NCBI GenBank assembly: GCA_900555065.1
Contig: USJY01000078.1
Location: forward strand, 1 to 6,671
Direction: 5' to 3'
DNA length: 6,671 nucleotides
Source: an uncultured Eubacteriales bacterium
GTDB lineage: Bacteria; Bacillota; Clostridia; Oscillospirales; UMGS1783
This document shows, one piece after another, positions 1 through 5,049 of this stretch (position 1 is the first letter of the stretch; each line of letters starts with the position of its first letter). The notes beneath the pieces were generated by a model, which saw nothing but the letters and a program-made list of their open reading frames with translations, had not been told where the DNA came from and ran no database searches. The translations under genes were made by a program, and so were the position numbers.

Positions 1-1282
1 TGACCTGCGCCTTGCGGATCCGGCAGGCCCTGGTGGCCATATCGCTTGAAGTGATGCCGCCTTTCGCCACAAAAAACCCGGGCGTTATGTCGAGATGGTC
101 CACAAACTCGGTAAACCGCTGCGAAATACGGGCGGACAGCTTAAGATTGTCCATCTTGGAGCCGTCTTCCAGTTTAAACAGGACGCGCGAAGTATACACC
201 ACCGGGATTTTCCCGGCGCGAAACGCCTGCTGCGCCAGGGCGCACTTGGCTTCGATCTCACGCATATAACCGTCGCCCGCAAGCGCCTTTGTATCCAGTT
301 CTACCGCGACGGTGTTCGGCAGCTGCAACAGGCGGCGGAGCTGGTCGGTGCTCTTCTTCACGTGCGAGCCGCAAACCACAATACCCGATGCGTTTTCGCC
401 CATGAGTTCATGGAATTCCCGGGCTGTGATCGGCGGCTTGTAGCCGATGCCCGCATAGACGCGCACAAAGGACGCGGCCGTACGGAACAAAAAGCGCCTG
501 CCGGCCGCCTGCGCCCTGTACAGGGCCGTCACGAACACCTCAAGGTCTTCGTAGCATGCGGCGTTGACGATTACTTTGCAGAAATCGCGGCAGCCCATCA
601 GAAGATCGTACACGCCGTCCATATCCTGGGCGCGCAGGGTTTCGAGCGGAATGCTCACGCAGCAAGCGTCCGGCCCCGCCTTTTCACGAACGTACTCCTT
701 CAGGTCGGAGTGGACAAAGGGAAAGGTAAGGTCTTTCGCGAACTCGGTCAGGCCCGCGGGCACCAGCGCGCCGCCCTGCTCGACATAGTGGACGTCCCCC
801 ACCGTATAGCGTCCGCCCTCAAAGAAACAGGGCGCGATGATTTCCCCGTCAAAGTCGGGCTGGCCGGCCGCCGTCAGGGTCTCGCGCAGCGTCTGCGTCT
901 CCAGCGGATAGTGCCAGCGCAGCGTGGAATCGCTGCGGCTGACGATAGACAGGGTCTTGCCATGCCGTCTGGCCGCCTGCGCTAGTCGCGCGGCGAGCAC
1001 GCGGTTGATCTCGCGGCAAGCCGATTCCACTTCGCCGCGCGTATTGGTCTGAACATAGAACACAGGTTCATCCCGAACGGCGGCATCCACGTCGGCCTCC
1101 TGCCAGTTCATATACACCGGGATTCCGTGCACGGTCTGAATCCCGGTCGGGTCGTCGTCCAGCACGACGACGCAGTAGTCCTCCCGGTCGGCGAACAGGG
1201 CCGCGTACTGCTCGGTTACCGCCGCCATATCCCGCACGGGCGGGAGCGATTCAAACAGCGATTGCTTCTCTATACTCTCCAT
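1..1282 (-). CDS. Four-carbon acid sugar kinase family (DUF1537) protein, C-terminus cut off by window edge
   Basis: The minus-strand frame gives 427 residues and is still open at the left edge. Visible motifs are LDDDPTGIQTVHGIPV (41-56, the N-terminal acid-rich loop), TNTRGE (79-84), SRSDSTLRWHYP (115-126) and AKGGITSSD (406-414, nucleotide-binding C-terminal half). These mark the DUF1537 family, whose characterised members phosphorylate threonate, erythronate or 3-oxo-tetronate in the cytoplasm. Roughly 50-60 residues should be missing compared with my expectation for the DDDPTG-type subgroup. I chose the ATG at 1282 because GGAG lies 6 bases upstream; an in-frame ATG at 1300 has no ribosome binding site. 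The gene starts 27 bases after the racemase-like gene with no terminator between them, so the two are probably cotranscribed. One oddity is Trp123, where the family normally has Gly (STLRGH). The family call is firm; the substrate is unknown. Confidence 0.93.
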   Translation of the reverse strand, partial: MESIEKQSLFESLPPVRDMAAVTEQYAALFADREDYCVVVLDDDPTGIQTVHGIPVYMNWQEADVDAAVRDEPVFYVQTNTRGEVESACREINRVLAARLAQAARRHGKTLSIVSRSDSTLRWHYPLETQTLRETLTAAGQPDFDGEIIAPCFFEGGRYTVGDVHYVEQGGALVPAGLTEFAKDLTFPFVHSDLKEYVREKAGPDACCVSIPLETLRAQDMDGVYDLLMGCRDFCKVIVNAACYEDLEVFVTALYRAQAAGRRFLFRTAASFVRVYAGIGYKPPITAREFHELMGENASGIVVCGSHVKKSTDQLRRLLQLPNTVAVELDTKALAGDGYMREIEAKCALAQQAFRAGKIPVVYTSRVLFKLEDGSKMDNLKLSARISQRFTEFVDHLDITPGFFVAKGGITSSDMATRACRIRKAQV

Positions 1283-1309
1283 GCTATACTCCGCTATCAT
1301 CGTTCGTTT

Positions 1310-1972
1310 TTACAGGCTTTCCAAAACCTCTTTTGCATGCATGACGCCGAGGCGCGGGCTGCAGAGGACGGGTACGCGCAGATTCTGCAGATGAGGCAGC
1401 AGATGCATCATGCTCCCCTGCGCCAGCAGGATGACGTCCGCAGTTTCCGCTTCTTTTTTTACCAGGTCGATTACCATCTGGTTGTGCTTTTCCGGGTTCT
1501 TCTGGTAGAACAGCACATCGAACGCGCCTTCGACCAGGCAGCGCTTGACCGTAACTTCTTTGCCCATCTTCTTGGCCGTGTTCTCTACAAGGCGGATGCT
1601 CGGGCCGAGCGTGGACTCCAGCGTCGCCACCATGGAGATCTTCGGACCGATTTTGACCGCCTCGCGGCCCATGCGCTCATCCACTTTTACAACCGGCACG
1701 TTCACCGTCCGCGCCGCGATGTCGGCCGCTTCTCCGACTGAAGAGCACTGGTTGAAGATCAGATCCGCGCCGGCGTTGACCGCCGCCTGGAAATAGGCGC
1801 ACATGCGGCTGACAATATTGTTGGTGATCCCGTTGTGCGCGCGCACTTCGGGCAGCAGGCTCTCGTCAACAATATTGAAGATCTCTGCTTCCGGACAGAT
1901 TTCAGCGAACAGATCTTTGAGATCCTGCAGGGACACAAGGCTTGTGTTGACAATACACACTTTTTTAGACAT
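1310..1972 (-). CDS. Asp/Glu/hydantoin racemase-family protein with only one of the two catalytic cysteines
   Basis: This 220-residue cytosolic protein has the two-lobed racemase-family pattern. LIFNQCSSVGEAADIA (71-86) carries the first cysteine, Cys76, in the substrate-binding loop. VVKVDERM (94-101) and MVATLEST (114-121) follow, then ILLAQGSMMHLL (181-192) at the place of the second catalytic loop. Classical cofactor-independent racemases have Cys there; here the aligned position appears to be Gln185, followed by Gly186. Two-base racemisation is therefore doubtful, and a one-base isomerase, lyase or decarboxylase-like role is possible. A TTG at 1987 is in frame but lies inside the ribosome binding site; the ATG at 1972 has GGAGG 8 bases upstream, so I prefer it. 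It is the first gene of an operon with the DUF1537 kinase. The family is well supported; the reaction is not. Confidence 0.88.
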   Translation of the reverse strand: MSKKVCIVNTSLVSLQDLKDLFAEICPEAEIFNIVDESLLPEVRAHNGITNNIVSRMCAYFQAAVNAGADLIFNQCSSVGEAADIAARTVNVPVVKVDERMGREAVKIGPKISMVATLESTLGPSIRLVENTAKKMGKEVTVKRCLVEGAFDVLFYQKNPEKHNQMVIDLVKKEAETADVILLAQGSMMHLLPHLQNLRVPVLCSPRLGVMHAKEVLESL

Positions 1973-2008
1973 ATATGCAACCTCCAATTTTAGTTTTTTA
2001 TAGTGTTC

Positions 2009-2037
2009 AGTGTATCATAGCCCGCCGGGACAGTCAA
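2009..2037 (-). promoter_or_regulatory. Sigma-A promoter of the racemase-like/kinase operon (extended -10)
   Basis: On the minus strand there is a -35 box TTGACT (2032-2037), a 17-base spacer and a -10 box TACACT (2009-2014). TG sits one base before the -10 box, giving an extended -10. Transcription should begin near 2002, leaving a leader of about 30 bases that holds the GGAGG ribosome binding site and no room for a riboswitch. Confidence 0.75.
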
Positions 2038-2123
2038 CAAGTTTTGGCGTTATTCCTGTTCAAAAAAGGCGGCGGCCCCTGGCGACAGCGCCAAAACCCG
2101 TGAAAAACCGCGGGCGAACAGGG

Positions 2124-2213
2124 CGGCATCCGAAATGCCGGCTGATTTTCAGCGACCAGGCGAAGCAGCCGGAAACGCGCGGCAAGTCTGCCGACTTGCG
2201 ATAAGTTTCCGGC
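2124..2213. repeat. Cluster of three inverted repeats in the spacer between transcription units
   Basis: Three perfect dyads lie close together. CGGCAT/ATGCCG (2124-2140) has a 5-base loop. GCTGA/TCAGC (2141-2153) has a 3-base loop. The large one has outer arms GCCGGAAAC (2168-2176) and GTTTCCGGC (2205-2213), a symmetric 5x5 internal loop, and inner arms GCAAGTC (2182-2188) and GACTTGC (2193-2199) around TGCC. The spacer from 2038 to 2286 otherwise holds only the terminator at 2222-2250 and no convincing gene. The repeats could be an intergenic palindromic element, a small structured RNA or leftover readthrough-blocking structure. None has a U-tract, so they are not obvious terminators. The strand is undecided. 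Confidence 0.6.
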
Positions 2214-2221
2214 GCGCAAAG

Positions 2222-2250
2222 AAAAAAGTCCCGGCATAGCCTGCCGAGAC
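2222..2250 (-). terminator. Intrinsic terminator of the DcrB/PsbP-like gene
   Basis: On the minus strand GTCTCGGCA (2242-2250) pairs with TGCCGGGAC (2228-2236), a 9-bp stem with one G-U pair around a 5-base loop. Six T's follow directly (2222-2227). It lies 36 bases past the stop codon at 2287 and is a textbook rho-independent terminator. Confidence 0.9.
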
Positions 2251-2286
2251 GGTGATGACCAGGGGAGGAGGTAATGGGCACAGAAA

Positions 2287-2877
2287 TTAACGATCCGCCG
2301 GAAAGTGCAGCGACTGCACGACAAATGTGCCGACCGGCTGCCACTCTTCCTGATTCTCGACCGTGCAGTTGAAAGTTATGATCCGCTGCCGGCCCTCGTC
2401 GGAAAATACCAGCATGTGATTGTATATATCGGTATCAACGGCTTCCGAGACAAACCGGAGCTCACCGACCGTACGCCCGCCTTTCTCATACGCGTTTGTC
2501 TCCAGAACCTGACAGCTCTGCGACAGCACCTGCTCCATATAGTCGATAAACTGCTGTATCTGACTATCCTCCAAAGCGGCGTCCGAAACGCTGACGGCGA
2601 CGTTGATGGTCGTCTCTTCGTTTGTGAACACATATTCGGGGGCTTCGCCCGGATACTTGCGCGCGATCATGTCCGCATCCATCTGTGAAAACGACTTGGG
2701 AATCTTGAGATAAAACCGGCCGTCCTCAAAATTATAAAGCTCGGTTTCCACATCTTCCCCGCTGGCGGTGGAAACGTGGTTGTTCTCCAGCGCCTCCAGC
2801 TCCTGCTGCTGCCGCTCAAAATCTTTGTCAAGGAAGTAGTCGACGGTAAAATATGCGCCGACGGCAAGCACCGCCAC
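2287..2877 (-). CDS. Membrane-anchored or exported DcrB/PsbP-like domain protein, start uncertain
   Basis: The frame gives about 196 residues from a GTG at 2877. It begins with a hydrophobic stretch (VLAVGAYFTVDYFL, 3-16), which extends further if upstream in-frame codons are used. A charged linker rich in Gln and Glu (19-45) follows. From about residue 46 there is one soluble domain: FYLKIPKSF (55-63), a YPGEAPEYVFTNEE segment (75-88), a beta strand, a helix (105-120), then alternating strands ending in FVVQSLHF (185-192). This layout resembles DcrB/Mog1/PsbP-fold proteins, inferred by pattern only. There is no lipobox cysteine. The start is unclear: GTG 2877 has no ribosome binding site, while the only GGAG (2896-2899) is placed for a TTG at 2888 in another frame. 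The gene has its own promoter and terminator. Its function is unknown, probably acting at the cell surface. Confidence 0.75.
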   Translation of the reverse strand: MAVLAVGAYFTVDYFLDKDFERQQQELEALENNHVSTASGEDVETELYNFEDGRFYLKIPKSFSQMDADMIARKYPGEAPEYVFTNEETTINVAVSVSDAALEDSQIQQFIDYMEQVLSQSCQVLETNAYEKGGRTVGELRFVSEAVDTDIYNHMLVFSDEGRQRIITFNCTVENQEEWQPVGTFVVQSLHFPADR

Positions 2878-2916
2878 GATTGCCGCAACGAATTGCTCCA
2901 GTAAGCATACAAAAAA

Positions 2917-2945
2917 ACTATACAGGAATCACCCCGGGCTGTCAA
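2917..2945 (-). promoter_or_regulatory. Sigma-A promoter of the DcrB/PsbP-like gene
   Basis: On the minus strand there is a perfect -35 TTGACA (2940-2945), a 17-base spacer and a -10 TATAGT (2917-2922, 5 of 6 consensus bases). The predicted transcript start is near 2910, so an N-terminus encoded upstream of that point is unlikely. Confidence 0.85.
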
Positions 2946-2954
2946 GAATAATCT

Positions 2955-2982
2955 CCCGGCGGCATGCCGGGGACTTGCCGGG
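2955..2982. repeat. GC-rich dyad just upstream of the promoter
   Basis: CCCGGC (2955-2960) and GCCGGG (2977-2982) flank a 16-base interval that holds its own palindrome, CGGCATGCCG (2958-2967, overlapping the left arm). It lies 9 bases upstream of the -35 box at 2940-2945 and just past the mgtE terminator. It may be an operator or simply terminator-proximal structure; the sequence does not decide. Confidence 0.4.
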
Positions 2983-2990
2983 CCTTTACG

Positions 2991-3024
2991 AAAAAAACCG
3001 CGGGGGAATATTCCCGCGGTTTTT
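2991..3024 (-). terminator. Strong intrinsic terminator downstream of mgtE
   Basis: AAAAACCGCGGG (2993-3004) and CCCGCGGTTTTT (3013-3024) form a 12-bp inverted repeat around an 8-base loop. The minus-strand product ends in seven T's (2991-2997). It starts 20 bases past the mgtE stop codon. The A- and T-tracts on both sides would let it act in either direction, but only mgtE runs into it here. Confidence 0.92.
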
Positions 3025-3044
3025 GCATACGGAATGCGCGCCGC

Positions 3045-4376
3045 TCAGAGATTGAGCACGTGCACGGCGATATTGAAATAAAGAAATACGGAGCAGGCGT
3101 CCACAATCGTGGTAATGATGGGCGACGCCATGATGGCGGGATCCAGCTTCAGCTTTTTTGCCGTCATGGGCAGGATACAGCCGAGCAGTTTTGCGATGAT
3201 CACCGCGCCGATCAGGCTCAAACCCGTCACAAATCCGATCGCGACGTCATGGTACATGATGTACACCCGGATAAAATTTACAATCGCCAGCGCCACTCCG
3301 ACGACCAGTGAAATGCGAAACTCCTTGAACAGAACTTTGAAAAAGTCCTTGAGGCGTATCTCATCCAACGCCATGCCCCTGATTACCATTGTCGACGTCT
3401 GCGAACCGCAGTTACCGCCCGTATCCATCAGCATTGGAATAAACGCGACGAGCATGGGAATGGCGGAAAATGCGTCCTCGTACCGTGTGATAATCGCGCC
3501 GGTGAACGTCGCCGAAAGCATCAAAACGAGCAGCCAGACAATCCTGTGCTTGGCATGTCCGAAGACGGAGGTCTTAAAATAGGACTCCTCGCTCGGACTC
3601 ATGGCGGCCATTTTCTCAAAATCCTCTTCCGCCTCTTCCTGGATGACGTCCATCGCGTCGTCAAATGTCACGATGCCTACAAGCCTGTTTTCCTGGTCGA
3701 CGACGGGCAGGGCCAAAAATCCGTATTTGTCAAACTGCTTCGCGACGTCCTCCCGGTCGTCCAACGTGCGGGCAAATATGATATTCGTCTCCATGATATC
3801 CTCGATACGCCTGGATGCTTCCGAGAGCAACATGGTCCGCACCGTCACAAGCCCCAGAAGCATACGGTTCTCATCGGTGACGTAGCAGGTGTAGATCGTC
3901 TCCTTGTTCAGGCCCGTCGCGCGAATGTGCGCAAAGGCTTCGGCTACGACCATATCCTTTTTCAAATCCACATACTCTGTGGTCATGATACTGCCCGCGC
4001 TGTCGTCCGGATACCGCAGAATCTCATTGATCTGCCTGCGCTTGTCCGCCGTTGAGTTCTGGAGGATCCGTTTGACGACATTGGCCGGCATCTCCTCGAT
4101 AATATCGACTGTATCGTCCAGAAACAGCAGCGTGAGCACCTCCTGCAGCTCACTGTCGCTGAGCGCCGCGATCAGCAGCTCCTGCACGTCCGGATCCATG
4201 GCGACAAACGCGTCCGCCGCCAGATCCTTTGGCAGAAGACGGTATACGAGCGGCAGGTACTGCTCGGGAATTTCGTCCACGAGCGCGGCGATGTCCGGCC
4301 CGGTCTGGTCCCGCAGCAGACGGCTCAGTTCATGAAACCGCTTCTGTTCCAACATTGTAATCAGTTCTTCCTGCAT
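3045..4376 (-). CDS. mgtE: Magnesium transporter MgtE
   Basis: This 443-residue protein is a complete MgtE, a dimeric Mg2+ channel of the inner membrane gated by internal Mg2+. Residues 1-120 are the helical MgtE N domain (LPLVYRLLPKDLAADAF at 41-57). Two CBS domains follow (about 128-187 with AGSIMTTEYV, and 190-247 with LALPVVDQENRLVGIVTFDD). A linker then leads to five membrane helices from about 278. The family signature PMLMDTGGNCGSQ is at 314-326, and the pore-lining aspartate corresponds to Asp426 in SPIITTIVDA. The ATG at 4376 has AAAGGAGG 8 bases upstream. The gene is monocistronic, with a 424-base leader carrying an M-box riboswitch and terminator, so expression should rise when Mg2+ is scarce. 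No key motif is missing. Confidence 0.97.
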   Translation of the reverse strand: MQEELITMLEQKRFHELSRLLRDQTGPDIAALVDEIPEQYLPLVYRLLPKDLAADAFVAMDPDVQELLIAALSDSELQEVLTLLFLDDTVDIIEEMPANVVKRILQNSTADKRRQINEILRYPDDSAGSIMTTEYVDLKKDMVVAEAFAHIRATGLNKETIYTCYVTDENRMLLGLVTVRTMLLSEASRRIEDIMETNIIFARTLDDREDVAKQFDKYGFLALPVVDQENRLVGIVTFDDAMDVIQEEAEEDFEKMAAMSPSEESYFKTSVFGHAKHRIVWLLVLMLSATFTGAIITRYEDAFSAIPMLVAFIPMLMDTGGNCGSQTSTMVIRGMALDEIRLKDFFKVLFKEFRISLVVGVALAIVNFIRVYIMYHDVAIGFVTGLSLIGAVIIAKLLGCILPMTAKKLKLDPAIMASPIITTIVDACSVFLYFNIAVHVLNL

Positions 4377-4439
4377 GCCTTTTTCCTCCTTTGAATGGTT
4401 TGCGGGTTCCCCGCAGTCTTCACAGGAAAGTAAGGCACA

Positions 4440-4502
4440 ATCCCGAAAGAGCTAGTCGGGATGCGGCATGGCCGCGCCGCTCGGCGTGCGCCGGACCGCA
4501 TC
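4440..4502 (-). promoter_or_regulatory. Two partly exclusive hairpins over the end of the upstream ORF
   Basis: On the minus strand GATGCGG (4496-4502) can pair with CCGCATC (4460-4466) inside the upstream ORF. Alternatively ATCCCGA (4456-4462) can pair with TCGGGAT (4440-4446), a 7-bp stem whose 9-base loop contains the ORF's TAG stop codon (4452-4454). The two share bases 4460-4462, so both cannot form fully. Neither is followed by a U-tract. A third small hairpin, TGCGGG/CCCGCA (4401-4415), lies just before the mgtE ribosome binding site. A regulatory role is inferred. Confidence 0.4.
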
Positions 4503-4550
4503 TCGTCTTCGACTCTCGGCTGGTGTGCCGCTACTGCCTGCTGCGTCCAT
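4452..4550 (-). CDS. Possible 32-residue leader ORF between the M-box terminator and mgtE
   Basis: An ATG at 4550 has a purine-rich GAGAGGTG 6 bases upstream, and the frame ends at TAG (4452-4454), 75 bases before mgtE. The predicted peptide begins MDAAGSSGTPAES. It has three arginines in a row (residues 14-16, codons CGA AGA CGA), is Arg- and Pro-rich overall and ends MPHPD. It has no membrane segment and I recognise no family. Its place downstream of a Mg2+ riboswitch terminator recalls the unrelated MgtL peptide of enteric mgtA leaders, which carries acidic, proline and triple-arginine residues and couples translation to mgtA expression. That parallel is inference. It could equally be a chance frame in GC-rich leader RNA. 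Confidence 0.35.
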   Translation of the reverse strand: MDAAGSSGTPAESRRRDAVRRTPSGAAMPHPD

Positions 4551-4581
4551 GCCTTTCACCTCTCTTAGTCTTGAAAATTCA

Positions 4582-4622
4582 CAAACAAAAATTCCCCGCC
4601 AAAGCTCAACAATGACAGGGAA
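4582..4622 (-). terminator. M-box-controlled intrinsic terminator
   Basis: On the minus strand TTCCCTGTCA (4613-4622) pairs with TGGCGGGGAA (4592-4601), a 10-bp stem including two G-U pairs, with an 11-base loop followed by TTTTTGTTTG (4582-4591). It lies about 25 bases after the riboswitch and before mgtE. The segment CAGGGAA inside the aptamer (4708-4714) is an exact complement of the first seven bases of the 5' arm (4616-4622), so it is a candidate antiterminator partner when the aptamer is unfolded. Confidence 0.8.
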
Positions 4623-4647
4623 ACTATACAGCCCTATAAAAAACACC

Positions 4648-4787
4648 GTTCAAGCTTCAGCTTCGCAGGGCAGTGAAATTGCGTTAGGGCATGCCTTGGT
4701 TTCGACATTCCCTGCTAACCAGCTCATAGTGTCTCCACCATTTCGCGGCAGCAATCCGTATCCCTGTGGTAGCCTCACCTACCGAAT
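4648..4787 (-). promoter_or_regulatory. M-box (ykoK leader) magnesium riboswitch
   Basis: The minus strand reads GGTAGGTGAGGCTACC (4769-4784), then GGGATACGG and TTGCTGCCG (about 4747-4764). This is the conserved 5' half of the M-box (AGGTGAGGCT...GGATACG...TGCTGCC). The 3' half appears as ATGCCCTAACGC (4681-4692) and CTGCGAAGCTGAAGCTTGAA (about 4648-4667), closing a short P1 with TTCGG (4782-4786). M-box RNAs fold around several Mg2+ ions and terminate transcription of Mg2+ transporter genes when Mg2+ is ample. Here the aptamer starts about 15 bases after the predicted transcript start and precedes a terminator and mgtE, the expected target. The ends are approximate. Confidence 0.93.
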
Positions 4788-4806
4788 ATTTATTTGTATT
4801 ATAATT

Positions 4807-4835
4807 ATTATAGTATGTTAAGCGGCGTTTGTCAA
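4807..4835 (-). promoter_or_regulatory. Perfect-consensus sigma-A promoter of the mgtE transcript
   Basis: The minus strand has -35 TTGACA (4830-4835), a 17-base spacer and -10 TATAAT (4807-4812), all twelve consensus bases. Initiation should fall near 4800, in an AT-rich stretch unlike the GC-rich surroundings. Such a strong promoter suits a gene controlled after initiation by a riboswitch. Confidence 0.93.
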
Positions 4836-5049
4836 TAAAAAGTTCACAAACTGATACGCTGATGCAGCTCAGACGGCGGGATTTTCCGTTCGGAGCGGGA
4901 GCACGGCGGTTTCTGTCCGGCGTTGGCATGCGCAAAAACACGGAGTACAGGGGGGTGCATAACGCCGGGAACCACGGAGGGACGAAGGCCGCGCGGAGCA
5001 GTAAAGCGCGGAAGGCCGGACGGCGGCTGCGGCGGGCGCACCGGCGCGG
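4836..5049. other. GC-rich spacer between the symporter stop codon and the mgtE promoter
   Basis: No gene is recognisable on either strand. Read on the minus strand, downstream of the symporter, the only notable dyad is CGGCGTT/AACGCCG with arms at 4965-4971 and 4918-4924. Its 40-base interval and lack of a following U-tract make it a poor terminator. Open frames here are GC-driven and overlap the promoter or the symporter end. Confidence 0.5.

Noticed and set aside
95..985. Long plus-strand open frame of 296 codons
   Set aside because: It is antisense to the DUF1537 kinase, whose motifs are unmistakable on the minus strand. The plus frame gives no recognisable domain and has no good ribosome binding site; it is a by-product of GC-rich codons.
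1127..1741. Plus-strand open frame of 204 codons
   Set aside because: It spans the racemase-like gene and the start of the kinase in antisense, has no family-like motif, and both minus-strand genes have clear signals.
2067..2093. TGGCG/CGCCA hairpin with nearby T-run on the minus strand, considered as a terminator
   Set aside because: The stem is only 5 bp and the T-run begins about a dozen bases past it, so it does not meet the pattern of an intrinsic terminator.
3546..4055. Plus-strand open frame inside mgtE
   Set aside because: It is antisense to the CBS domains of MgtE, which is complete and certain.
4684..4941. Minus-strand open frame of 85 codons
   Set aside because: It runs across the perfect mgtE promoter and the M-box aptamer, so it cannot be translated from that transcript, and its composition is not protein-like.
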